NCBI GenBank assembly: GCA_003162615.1
Contig: PMNG01000125.1
Span: 1-25,198 of the forward strand
DNA from: Methanothrix sp.
Lineage (GTDB): Archaea > Halobacteriota > Methanosarcinia > Methanotrichales > Methanotrichaceae
DNA: 25,198 nucleotides
Direction: 5' to 3'
Shown here: in pieces, positions 13,561-21,001 of the stretch
Numbering within the stretch: position 1 is the first letter of the stretch
Layout of the letters: each line of letters opens with the position of its first letter
The notes under the pieces: generated by a model
What the model saw: only the letters and a program-made list of their open reading frames with translations
The model's database searches: none
Told to the model about the DNA's origin: nothing
Position numbers and translations under genes: made by a program

Positions 13561-15135
13561 TTATCCTGCTGCTGGCAACCCAGCTCCACCTCGGGCCAAT
13601 GTTTCGGCTGAAGGTTTCTCCGTTGCTTGAGCTATTTTGGCCTGGCTCGCTGCCATGTCTGCCAATTGCGCTTCTTTAGCTCGCATAGTTGCCATCAAGC
13701 TTTTCTCGAACTCATCCAGAGCGGCCTCGGCTTCGGCATCGGCCAGAGGTACAAGGGCATCCTTGGTAATCACACCCAAAATCAAGCATTGCCTCAAGGT
13801 CGTCTTAAGGTCCAGGATATTAGCCCCAAGCATACCGACCAGCGCACCAGCGTTTGCTGCTCTGGTGCTTGCCTCCTCGGCCGGGATCTTGGGCACACCG
13901 TCGAACAGGAATATTTTGACTTCATCCGGTTCGAACGTTGGAACCTCCCCTTGTCCTAAAGAGTCGTCGAGCTTGGATTTCAGGCTTAAGGCCTCTGGAA
14001 CCGCAAGCTTGTAAGCTGATGCGAACTTTCGGACCTTCGAGGTGGTGGGGATAAGGCGGATGCCTAGAGCCGTCCCGCTCATTGCCGTCCTGCCTCCGGA
14101 CGCCTCGCCCGCCAAGAGGACATCCGAGAGCTTAAGTTTCATCATGAGCTCTTTCATCATGCCATTAATTTCGACTTCGACATCAGCCAACTGAGCCGAC
14201 CAGACCAGATAAGCCGCTGGCTGCGCCCCTTCTTCGATAATCATGGCCTCGTCGGTCTTGAACTCCCATTTCTGATGAGCATGATTGAACTGCATTGCGC
14301 TCTCTGGAACCATTGGGATAGGCCGAGCGAACTTAGCCAGAACTTCAGCCCGCCACGCAAACGCCCTTTCCAGGCCTTCGATCAGGGAATGAACCGCCCG
14401 CGTGTAATCCGATCGGCCGTAATATCGATCAGAGCTCAACGAATTGTCCACCCTGACTATCAGCATCGGGCTGTCTTCAGGAGGCAGGCCTGTTGCCGGA
14501 TCGAGGCCAAAGGGATACTGATACCCATTTATGTCCACCTTCAAATCCTCGAAGGCGGGGAAGTTGGCGAGGTTCTGTTGGGCCTCGAGTCTACCTCCAT
14601 TGACCAAATAGACCATGTGATGTATGCTGCCAGGTTGATGAACTGTGAACTTGATATAATGAGTTTCCTTGTTGGGATCGGTGTCGCTGGTAACATCAAA
14701 TTCCTGGAAGAAAGCATAAGCGGTGACCTCTCTCATGTTTCCAGGCTGAATGACCATATAACAGTTTTCGGGATTGGCAGCTAATATGCCATCCTGGGTT
14801 ATCTCGAACAGGCCTATACCGTACCTTGAGACATCGATGAAGATCTCTTCGTCGGGAATATCGTAGACCTTTGGACATTCGATTTTAGGCGATTCGCCCA
14901 ACATCAAATCCATGTAGTTGGTCGTGGCTGTTTCGGCCCAACCCAAAACGATCTTTTGTTTCTTGTCGTCAAAATGTTTATCCGCAAGATACCTGGCATA
15001 GGCGGGGAAGATCTCTTCGTGGGCCTCGTCATAAAGGAGCCGGTTCGCTTTATGTTCCTTTAGCCGGGCCAGTTCGTCCAGGTCCTGGGGAGGCCATAAC
15101 CTTTTAGGACCTATAAAAGACAGATCTTGCAGAAT
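13561..15135 (-). CDS. Portal protein (SPP1 gp6-like), probable ATT start
   Basis: Portal of about 524 residues, the dodecameric ring through which DNA enters the capsid. It contains a DNA-facing crown and stem pattern (GRSDYTRAVHSLIEGLERAFAWRAEVLAKFARP), then VEINGMMKELMMKLKLSDVLL and GGRTAMSGTALGIRL, as in gp6-type portals. An in-frame TTG at 14946 would give only 461 residues, but the open frame continues upstream with clearly coding sequence (DLDELARLKEHKANRLLYDE). The frame is closed by TGA at 15144-15142; the best start is ATT at 15135 with GGTGA six bases upstream, or CTG at 15132. The C-terminus is Ala/Gln/Lys-rich. Identity is good; the exact start is uncertain. Confidence 0.82.
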   Translation of the reverse strand: MLQDLSFIGPKRLWPPQDLDELARLKEHKANRLLYDEAHEEIFPAYARYLADKHFDDKKQKIVLGWAETATTNYMDLMLGESPKIECPKVYDIPDEEIFIDVSRYGIGLFEITQDGILAANPENCYMVIQPGNMREVTAYAFFQEFDVTSDTDPNKETHYIKFTVHQPGSIHHMVYLVNGGRLEAQQNLANFPAFEDLKVDINGYQYPFGLDPATGLPPEDSPMLIVRVDNSLSSDRYYGRSDYTRAVHSLIEGLERAFAWRAEVLAKFARPIPMVPESAMQFNHAHQKWEFKTDEAMIIEEGAQPAAYLVWSAQLADVEVEINGMMKELMMKLKLSDVLLAGEASGGRTAMSGTALGIRLIPTTSKVRKFASAYKLAVPEALSLKSKLDDSLGQGEVPTFEPDEVKIFLFDGVPKIPAEEASTRAANAGALVGMLGANILDLKTTLRQCLILGVITKDALVPLADAEAEAALDEFEKSLMATMRAKEAQLADMAASQAKIAQATEKPSAETLARGGAGLPAAG

Positions 15136-15150
15136 ACGACATCACCGGCT

Positions 15151-15372
15151 TTATTTCTTAGGTTTAAGCTTAAGCAGAATCTCGGATATCTCGCTCGATG
15201 CTTTGGCAGCATTTTCAAGGATATCCCTGTAACAGGTCTGACAGGCGTATTTGTTCGTGAGAGTGTCCTTGCCAACCTCGCCGCTTTCGTTCCAGGGCGA
15301 GCTCATTTCTAAGATGTTGACAATAATCGGGACTTGCTGCCTGATTTCCCTTGAACAAAATATACAGATCAT
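15151..15372 (-). CDS. Small zinc-binding protein in the packaging operon
   Basis: 73 residues. Paired motifs CIFC (C3, C6) and CQTC (C44, C47) probably bind one zinc in a treble-clef or ribbon arrangement; the C-terminus is helical and lysine-rich (ISEILLKLKPKK). Its start overlaps the stop of the terminase nuclease gene as ATGA, so the two are translationally coupled. It may help packaging or bind DNA, but no family is recognised. Confidence 0.68.
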   Translation of the reverse strand: MICIFCSREIRQQVPIIVNILEMSSPWNESGEVGKDTLTNKYACQTCYRDILENAAKASSEISEILLKLKPKK

Positions 15373-16049
15373 GATACTGCCCTCCTCTCATATCTTTTTT
15401 CAGCGTACCAAGAACCAATAGCAACCGACAGAACAAGGTCATCGTGAACTCCCTCGCGCCAGGCTCCATAGGTGTCTTTTCCGCTATCGGAAATCTTGAC
15501 TTTGAAGTTCAGGAGTTCGTCCTGAAAGGTACGAGCCAGGGCGAGCTTGCCGGAGATCTTCAGCCTTCCTGACTGAAAGACTCTGAGCAACGAAAAGACG
15601 ATATCGCGTTTGGGCACATTGAAGCCGCCCCTGGTCCTCGACGGGTTCAAGCCGCCTGTTATGTTTATCTTGACCAGCTTGTACTGAGGCCCTGGACCTG
15701 TCAGAAGTCTAGGCAATTCAAACAGCTCCGAGATGGGAGATCCCACGCCGGTATGATCCAGGACTAGAGCCACAGGCTCGATAGGCGGATCAATGCCCTT
15801 CTCTGTGTTGCCGTTAAGGGTTTCAGATAACAGGATCCTCTTGACTCGTCGGGCAACTGAATCCTCGTTGGGATCGCTGCTACTGTATTTCGTGCCTAGA
15901 GGGACTCGTTCTAGATACCTCAATTGGTAGAGGTACTGCTTTAGGAAGGCATCGTAGTCCTGCTGGAGAATCGAGATGGCCGAATAGTCTTGGCTCTGTC
16001 CAAGGTCGAGGCCTACAAAATATCGAAGTTCTCTTTGGTCAAATGACAT
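15369..16049 (-). CDS. Terminase large subunit, nuclease half (separate gene)
   Basis: 226 residues forming the RNase H-fold nuclease that cuts concatemeric DNA during packaging. Visible acidic residues are D15 and D21 in FVGLDLGQSQDYSAI, D98 in LVLDHTGVGSP and the pair D203/D204 in VHDDLVLSVAIG. These three clusters hold the two catalytic metals in terminases, so the domain looks active. The ATPase half is encoded 1.4 kb upstream as its own gene. The N-terminus starts only a few residues before the first beta strand, right where the linker of intact terminases would be. Ribosome site AAGAAAGG precedes the ATG. The two proteins presumably assemble into one motor. Confidence 0.85.
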   Translation of the reverse strand: MSFDQRELRYFVGLDLGQSQDYSAISILQQDYDAFLKQYLYQLRYLERVPLGTKYSSSDPNEDSVARRVKRILLSETLNGNTEKGIDPPIEPVALVLDHTGVGSPISELFELPRLLTGPGPQYKLVKINITGGLNPSRTRGGFNVPKRDIVFSLLRVFQSGRLKISGKLALARTFQDELLNFKVKISDSGKDTYGAWREGVHDDLVLSVAIGSWYAEKRYERRAVS

Positions 16050-16073
16050 TTTTAGTTAACCCTTTCTTAAACG

Positions 16074-16247
16074 CTAATGCATCGCATACGCCTTTGTACC
16101 TGGCTGGACTTTGCCATCTTTTAGCAATACTTTAGGCTTCTTTTCCATTTGGTCCCTGCCAAGAGTCCCTCCCTGGATACCTGATTCAATTGTGTTTCCA
16201 ATGCCTTCTTCTAGCAATCTTTTACCTGAGCCGCCACACGTCTTCAT
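16074..16247 (-). CDS. 57-residue micro-protein inside the split terminase locus
   Basis: Short frame starting at an ATG preceded by AAGGAGGA, the best ribosome site in this region, and overlapping the last 26 bases of the radical-SAM gene. The product begins MKTCGGSGKRLLEEGIGN, contains IQGGTLGRD, and ends with a Lys-rich stretch (KKPKVLLKDGKV). It ends 24 bases before the terminase nuclease gene. It has one cysteine and no membrane segment. The ribosome site, coupling and even composition support a real gene. It resembles no family I know. Confidence 0.55.
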   Translation of the reverse strand: MKTCGGSGKRLLEEGIGNTIESGIQGGTLGRDQMEKKPKVLLKDGKVQPGTKAYAMH

Positions 16248-17415
16248 TCCTCCTTGAATATGTTTTATCTTCTTCGTTGAATATCAGTCCTGAAATTGAT
16301 CTGGCCAATTTCCCTTTGTTCCACTCTGATTCAAATTCGTCATGCCAAGGGCAATCATAGTTCGAGATGTACTCCTGAAAACTTGTATGATCGGTAATTC
16401 GCCATCCATTGACGTAATAGGCCCACGGTGAAGGCTCAAAGCCCGGGTAGTGTCCGACTCCACAACAATCCTGCCAGTTCCTTGTGCCAATGAAATCATC
16501 GCAGGTCAGAAGATTCAACCCTAACCCACGACAGAGATCTTGAACGTGGGAGAGCTCTCTAATCTGATCTTCATAGGAGGCGATCTTAAACAGTCCGGCA
16601 TTTCGATATTTCAGGCAAGTGGACTTGAGGTAATCCCGGCCAACCGCCTTGTTGATCTTCAGGCAAGTTCCGCCTGCGTGGTAGATCTTCAGGAAGTTGC
16701 ACAGAACGTCTTTTACACCCGCATCGTGAGCCATGCCAAGTAATTCATCCAGGTTGCCAGCTAAGTCAGGGATATATGGCCACAGACGGAGCTGGACATG
16801 GACACCAGCATCGCTGAGAGTCTGCAAGGCTGCTATGCGATTCTGGAGGCTTGGTGCTACGGGCTCCAGTCTCTTGAGCAAAGCCTGATCTTGGGTCGAA
16901 ACAGAGGATTGAACGGCTAGCGGCAGACCTTCAATAGCTCCTAAGTATCCGGATTCTGTGAGCTGACCAGGAAATTTGGTAGTTATTACAGTCGGATATT
17001 GCCGATCTTGTAAGATCCTCAGGACACGCAGGGTAACTTGATATTGCTTCTCGATGGGCTGGAGAGGATCGCTGCTAATGCCGATTTGTATCGGCGATCT
17101 CTGATCTATTAGAGCTCGCTCCATCCCGGTCTTGCGCCGGTAGAAAAACTTTTCGATGAATCGGATGCTGTTGGGCTGGACGCCATCAAAGCCATTGATG
17201 CCCGTTCGTAGACCGTTTAGGGAGCAGTAAGCACAGCGAGTCGAACACCCTCGATAACAATCGATTTTGAGCGGCAGAGGACAGATAAGACGCTCTGCGT
17301 GATCGCAAATAAATAATGGTCGTTGTAGTATCATGTACGTCCCGGAGTGTAGGTAGCGAAGCTTTGGTCTTCTGGCCTGAGGAATTGACGAGTCTTTTCC
17401 CAAAAACAATGCCAC
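16222..17415 (-). CDS. Radical SAM protein, SPL-like, inserted between terminase halves
   Basis: 397 residues. The cluster motif CX3CX2C is CSTRCAYC (C57, C61, C64), which binds the 4Fe-4S cluster that cleaves S-adenosylmethionine. Downstream segments (IQIGISSDPLQPIEKQYQ, PTVITTKF, LAVQSSVSTQ, VQLRLWPYIPDL) follow the strand order of the spore-photoproduct-lyase-like/Rv2578c-type radical SAM group. The C-terminal part adds several extra cysteines (CNFLKIYHAGGTC, LTCDDFIG, DCCGVGHYPG). The GTG start follows the terminase ATPase stop by 7 bases. The substrate is unknown; DNA repair or base modification is a guess from the family. It could also be a passenger gene. No homing-nuclease domain is seen. 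Confidence 0.82.
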   Translation of the reverse strand: MALFLGKDSSIPQARRPKLRYLHSGTYMILQRPLFICDHAERLICPLPLKIDCYRGCSTRCAYCSLNGLRTGINGFDGVQPNSIRFIEKFFYRRKTGMERALIDQRSPIQIGISSDPLQPIEKQYQVTLRVLRILQDRQYPTVITTKFPGQLTESGYLGAIEGLPLAVQSSVSTQDQALLKRLEPVAPSLQNRIAALQTLSDAGVHVQLRLWPYIPDLAGNLDELLGMAHDAGVKDVLCNFLKIYHAGGTCLKINKAVGRDYLKSTCLKYRNAGLFKIASYEDQIRELSHVQDLCRGLGLNLLTCDDFIGTRNWQDCCGVGHYPGFEPSPWAYYVNGWRITDHTSFQEYISNYDCPWHDEFESEWNKGKLARSISGLIFNEEDKTYSRRNEDVWRLR

Positions 17416-17422
17416 TCTGCTT

Positions 17423-18199
17423 TCAGAATTTCATAGGCTCAAGATCATCATCTGTGGCTTTCTTGATTTCATCGAACTTGAAAAGCTGATCCTCGGATTC
17501 CATGAATGTGCAATGGTATTCTTGCTCGAACCAGGGGTTCGACTCCTTTTCCTCAGCCAGGAACTCCGGGGAGATCCTGGGGCACAACTCGGCGGGGATC
17601 TCGAAATATTGCCATCGGCGACGCTCTTCACTGTATATGTGGAAGAAATGGCCCCTCTTCCCGAAAGGCGTAGACATGAGGATTAGCCGACCTTGAGACA
17701 CTGCCAGCATAGGCCGAGTCGAATTATATAGCTCGTCAGTAACTCGGCTCGCCTCGTCCTCGATAAGCAAAGTAACGGCTGATAGCGACCTGATGGTTTT
17801 CTCAGTGCCCGGCAAGGCCATTACCCTTGAGCCATTTGCGAACTGGGCACTAAGTTTATTATCGCTATCTAGTGAATCTTCGAGCTGAAGCCTGCCCAAG
17901 AATTCTTGGAACTTCAGCATCAGCTCCTGAGACTGTCGAAGGCTCGGAGAGTCGATTACTACGAAACTCTTGGGAATATAGAGAGCTTCCCATAAGGCCA
18001 GGACCGCCGTAGTGGTCGATTTGCCCGACTGTCTTGAACAGTTTAGGAGAATCCTGTACTCTCTGGACCTCAGGAAGTCGGCTTGCCAGGGATCAGGGAC
18101 GAAATCCAGGTAAAGAACTGCAAAGGCTACCGGGTCAAAGGGAATTCGTTTCGCTATATTCTGGATGGAATCAACTTTCCGGCGATACGTGAGGGCCAT
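17423..18199 (-). CDS. Terminase large subunit, ATPase half (separate gene)
   Basis: 258 residues forming the packaging ATPase. The adenine-binding segment is DPWQADFLRS (~36-45), Walker A is CSRQSGKST (K60), Walker B is VTLLIEDEASR (D148, E149) and the coupling motif is LMSTPFGKRGHF (~174-185). The protein ends shortly after FEQEYHCTFMESEDQLFKFDEI, which in full-length terminases leads directly into the nuclease domain. That domain is missing here and is found in the gene at 15369-16049. All motor motifs are intact. It follows the small terminase gene by 19 bases. Confidence 0.9.
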   Translation of the reverse strand: MALTYRRKVDSIQNIAKRIPFDPVAFAVLYLDFVPDPWQADFLRSREYRILLNCSRQSGKSTTTAVLALWEALYIPKSFVVIDSPSLRQSQELMLKFQEFLGRLQLEDSLDSDNKLSAQFANGSRVMALPGTEKTIRSLSAVTLLIEDEASRVTDELYNSTRPMLAVSQGRLILMSTPFGKRGHFFHIYSEERRRWQYFEIPAELCPRISPEFLAEEKESNPWFEQEYHCTFMESEDQLFKFDEIKKATDDDLEPMKF

Positions 18200-18218
18200 C
18201 GTCGGGGATCTTCAGTGT

Positions 18219-18758
18219 TTATGCCTTGCCTGCGTATTCTTTTTGGAGGAACGGCAGGATCTTGGCTAGTTTTTCGTCTATCTGTTCTTCGGTCAAGTTC
18301 TCGAAGGCCAGAGGATGATTCTTATTGCCTTGGATCTCAAGCAATGACTTTTCGGTCTGGCCGAGATGATGTTTGCCCAAATGGATTAGCATCTGGGTAT
18401 CGGCCTCGACTAACCTGTGCCGGACATGAATATGTTTGCCTCTGTTCTCTGGATCGTCTCCTTTATCGCAGTAAGGACAGCTCTCGTAAAACTCACCTTC
18501 GGCTATTTTTTGGCAGACCTTGCAGTATGTGTAACGATGATCTACCGATTTTTGATACTGAGAGACGTAAAGACCAATCTTGCCTTCATCATAATTGCCG
18601 TCCAGGGCATTCCGGAGTTGCTTATCCCTTTTGGCTCGTTTTCTAAGGCCGCTTTCATCTCTGAACCCGACTTTATGAGCAATAATTTCAGGCGGAACCA
18701 AATTCCTGGCAAGATAATTGATTGTCTGATAGTCTTTCTCTTCGAGCTTAATCGTCAT
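18219..18758 (-). CDS. Terminase small subunit-like DNA-binding protein with zinc ribbon
   Basis: 179 residues. An N-terminal helix-turn-helix-like segment (VPPEIIAHKVGFRDESGLRKRAKR, ~21-44) is followed by a zinc-ribbon pair CKVC (C79, C82) and CPYC (C94, C97), then the helix DTQMLIHLGKHHLGQTEKS, a pattern typical of phage small terminases and related packaging proteins. The position directly before the terminase ATPase supports a role in recognising the viral packaging site. The zinc ribbon in the middle is unusual for small terminases. The call rests on context plus the HTH pattern. Confidence 0.68.
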   Translation of the reverse strand: MTIKLEEKDYQTINYLARNLVPPEIIAHKVGFRDESGLRKRAKRDKQLRNALDGNYDEGKIGLYVSQYQKSVDHRYTYCKVCQKIAEGEFYESCPYCDKGDDPENRGKHIHVRHRLVEADTQMLIHLGKHHLGQTEKSLLEIQGNKNHPLAFENLTEEQIDEKLAKILPFLQKEYAGKA

Positions 18759-18782
18759 GCGGCGTCTTCTCGGAAAAATGGA

Positions 18783-18908
18783 TCATTTTGGTCTTATTGC
18801 TATTGAATCGTTCCGGAAAAATCTCAAGATTCTTCTTATCGTTTTCCTTATTTGCCAGTACTTCCAATCCTTATTCATCTGTGTCATGAAGATCTCAATT
18901 TTAATCAT
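18783..18908 (-). CDS. Possible 41-residue basic micro-protein upstream of small terminase
   Basis: An ATG-started frame gives a small, strongly basic helical product (MIKIEIFMTQMNKDWKYW...RKTIRRILRFFR...). There is no convincing ribosome site and the frame lies in otherwise non-coding DNA, so it may be chance. Confidence 0.25.
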   Translation of the reverse strand: MIKIEIFMTQMNKDWKYWQIRKTIRRILRFFRNDSIAIRPK

Positions 18909-18932
18909 TTTACGGGCATCTTGGCATAGCGC

Positions 18933-19036
18933 GACCTAGGTCTGTATGAGCTTACAAACCACGAGAAACCTAGATTCTCCAAAGGCAATGCAGGGAAGAC
19001 TAGGAAGCTGAAGACCTAGGGCGTGGCGAGCTTACA
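18933..19036. repeat. Two imperfect 24-bp direct repeats upstream of the terminase genes
   Basis: Each copy reads GACCTAGG, seven variable bases, then GAGCTTACA. Copies start at 18933 and 19013, 80 bases apart, and a further ACCTAG lies between them. They sit in the non-coding stretch just upstream of the small terminase gene, where packaging (pac or cos) sites often lie. A role as terminase-binding sites is inference. Confidence 0.5.
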
Positions 19037-19099
19037 GGTAATACCTAATGGCACTATCCACAATGTGGCCTATAGATGTTGATTCCGAATTGCGACTAA

Positions 19100-19125
19100 G
19101 TGCGGGGGGGGTGAGACCCTCGCAC
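19100..19125. other. 9-bp G/C-rich hairpin with an eight-G run
   Basis: GTGCGGGGG pairs with CCCTCGCAC through eight Watson-Crick pairs and one G-T pair, with an 8-base loop. It lies about 90 bases past the end of the pentapeptide-repeat gene, so it could end that transcript, or be part of the packaging region. No T-run follows on the minus strand. The rest of 18909-19213 holds nothing else I can identify. Confidence 0.4.
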
Positions 19126-19213
19126 AAATCTGATTTCGCACAAAGCCTTCGTCGGATCATGATGTGTCATATCTGTGTTGCCAGATCATTCCAACAATGA
19201 TCGAGCAAAAACT

Positions 19214-20494
19214 TCAAAGCCGGTATAGCATCACTCTGCTCAAAGTGTTTATAAATAATATCAGAAGTCCCCACCCAATGAGGCGTTCCGAAGCGAATAC
19301 TAATCGTAGGGATATTCTAGCTGTTCCTTCAGGAAATAAATATAGATGACTCTCCATTAATTTATCATAGTTATTTCCTGATGCATCATATTTATTTCCT
19401 GAAGGAAATACTTCTCGAGGCAATGAAAATAATGCCATTGCACTAAACATAAGTGATAAAAAGAAAGCCCTTTTATAAGAGGTACGTGATCGTGGATCCA
19501 TATAATATCCGTAAGAATAAAAAAATCCGAAAATTATCAACGTTAGAATGGCAAATTCAACTATGTAATCCGACCGAACGCCAAATCCTAGACTTTTGGC
19601 TACATAATAAGATAAAGTGGGCTTGCTATTGTCCATATATGCGAAATAACAGTCATTAGCGTCATTAAAATAGCCCAACCTCTTGAAGTTATCTATCAAC
19701 GAGAGGTATGCGGCATCGTCGTAGCCTAGGTTCTTTATGTCACGCCACCTTATGTACAACTTATCATACTTTGTTCGAGTCAAATAGAGCGTGCAGTCAA
19801 GATCTGCCCCCTCGAAGAGAGCCTCCTTTATGAATTGGCTGCCATTGAATGAAGTGACCTTCGTAAACTTTGAATCACTGAAGTTGGCGATGCCGTTAAA
19901 CTCAGAGTGCGTGAAGTATGTACTACTATTGATCTTACTCCCCAAGAAGTTTGCATTGCTGTTGAACTTGCAGCTATCGAAGTTGACATATGAGCTGTTG
20001 AACTTAGAGTAACCGAATTCGGCAATGCCGTTGAATTTAGCGGAACCGAAGTCTGCATAGCAGGTTGAGTTGGTAAAGATAGAGTCATAGAAGCCGGCGG
20101 TATCGTTAAAAATAGTTCCAGTGAAGTCAATATTACGGCAGAAGGTAGTTAAAAAAAAGCTGCTAACTCTATTGAACTTAGAGGACCTAAAATGGGCTTC
20201 TCTGTTGAATTTAGAGAGCCTGAAGTAAGCGTCGCCATTGAACTCAACGTTATTAAAATTCACTGAGCCTTGGAAAATAGTATGGTTAAAATGGAGTTGC
20301 TCATCAATTTTCAATGCACTAATATTTAAATCCCCTACGATAATACAATTATCGAACGTCACCGGCTGATTAGCTGCAATTCTAGCAGTAACGTTGCTGG
20401 CATTAATTTCGCTCGATTGCGCCATCGCTCCCGCTACCGAGAGTGCAATTGCACCTAGCACAAAAGCTAAAATCAGCCTTGTTCGATCTCCCAT
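19214..20494 (-). CDS. Pentapeptide-repeat protein with C-terminal membrane/channel-like domain
   Basis: About 426 residues. A hydrophobic N-terminus (LILAFVLGAIALSVAGAMAQ) is a likely signal peptide. Residues ~50-240 are pentapeptide-like repeats of the form (A/N)xFxxSKFN, which fold as a right-handed beta helix. The last ~120 residues have three hydrophobic segments (FAILTLIIFGFFYSYGYYM, FLSLMFSAMALFSLP, WGLLILFINTLSRVM) with the FSAxxxFSLP and ER..GW...LF..TLSR patterns of the two-helix channel-like domain that follows pentapeptide repeats in many archaeal proteins. The ATG at 20494 is preferred over the GTG at 20509 because AGGTGG lies 11 bases upstream. Host-type accessory gene; function unknown. 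Confidence 0.78.
   Translation of the reverse strand: MGDRTRLILAFVLGAIALSVAGAMAQSSEINASNVTARIAANQPVTFDNCIIVGDLNISALKIDEQLHFNHTIFQGSVNFNNVEFNGDAYFRLSKFNREAHFRSSKFNRVSSFFLTTFCRNIDFTGTIFNDTAGFYDSIFTNSTCYADFGSAKFNGIAEFGYSKFNSSYVNFDSCKFNSNANFLGSKINSSTYFTHSEFNGIANFSDSKFTKVTSFNGSQFIKEALFEGADLDCTLYLTRTKYDKLYIRWRDIKNLGYDDAAYLSLIDNFKRLGYFNDANDCYFAYMDNSKPTLSYYVAKSLGFGVRSDYIVEFAILTLIIFGFFYSYGYYMDPRSRTSYKRAFFLSLMFSAMALFSLPREVFPSGNKYDASGNNYDKLMESHLYLFPEGTARISLRLVFASERLIGWGLLILFINTLSRVMLYRL
19324..19407. repeat. Perfect 20-bp inverted repeat inside the pentapeptide gene
   Basis: The arm TTCCTTCAGGAAATAAATAT at 19324-19343 is exactly complementary in reverse to 19388-19407, leaving a 44-base loop. A third partial copy (TTATTTCCTGA) lies in the loop. 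On the minus strand the repeats encode the internally repetitive segment PSGNKYDASGNNYDKL and the following YLFPEGTA. Confidence 0.85.
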
Positions 20495-20548
20495 AAGAGG
20501 CAAGACCACCTATGATATTTCTAGGAAGTTGATTAGATGTAATTATAT

Positions 20549-20956
20549 TTATTTTGTATAGACAGTCAATTGGTATGTATGGCCACCCTCAGCGACTCTA
20601 TAAAAATCGTCACCTATATTGATCGATCGATTATCTAGCCGGAGACCTATCCAGGATTCTGCCGGAAATCGTACTTCAACGCCATTACAACAACTCATTA
20701 TCATATAATATTCATCTCTAGAGATACGGTATTTAAGAGGCTGAAAAGGATAGGTTTTGTTTACCCCAGTCGGAACGACTATTTCATCTGGGGAATAATA
20801 ATTTATAGGGGGCCAATGAAGGTCTATCGGGGATTTATTTATTATTTCCAGATATGCCCACGTTTTATCAACAGCAATTCCTTGGCCTGCTTCTACGCAT
20901 GAAACCAACGATACCAGGGATGTTAGCCAGATGCAAAGAAAGACAACTTTTGACAT
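20549..20956 (-). CDS. Secreted or lipoprotein-like protein of unknown function
   Basis: About 135 residues from the ATG at 20956, chosen because AGGGTGG lies just upstream; an in-frame ATG at 21001 adds 15 polar residues. The new N-terminus (MSKVVFLCIWLTSLVSLVSC) is a signal peptide ending in a possible lipobox (LVSC). The mature part is beta-rich, with EIINKSPIDLHWPPINYYSPDE, a CC pair (MIMSCCNGVEVRF) and a C-terminal GHTYQLTVYTK. No family is recognised. It precedes the pentapeptide gene by about 55 bases and may share its transcript. Confidence 0.65.
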   Translation of the reverse strand: MSKVVFLCIWLTSLVSLVSCVEAGQGIAVDKTWAYLEIINKSPIDLHWPPINYYSPDEIVVPTGVNKTYPFQPLKYRISRDEYYMIMSCCNGVEVRFPAESWIGLRLDNRSINIGDDFYRVAEGGHTYQLTVYTK

Positions 20957-21001
20957 TATTGGACCACCCTCGATAATGAATTTTGATTTCCATATATTCA
21001 T

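Noticed and set aside
16222..17415. Idea that the terminase insert is a homing endonuclease or intein
   Set aside because: The insert encodes a radical-SAM enzyme with its own start, no splicing-domain motifs (no C-terminal HN before the nuclease half) and no LAGLIDADG, GIY-YIG or HNH motif.
18083..18646. Plus-strand frame of 187 codons across the terminase genes
   Set aside because: Runs through the start of the ATPase and the small terminase on the other strand; composition rich in Arg/Cys/Ser as expected of a shadow.
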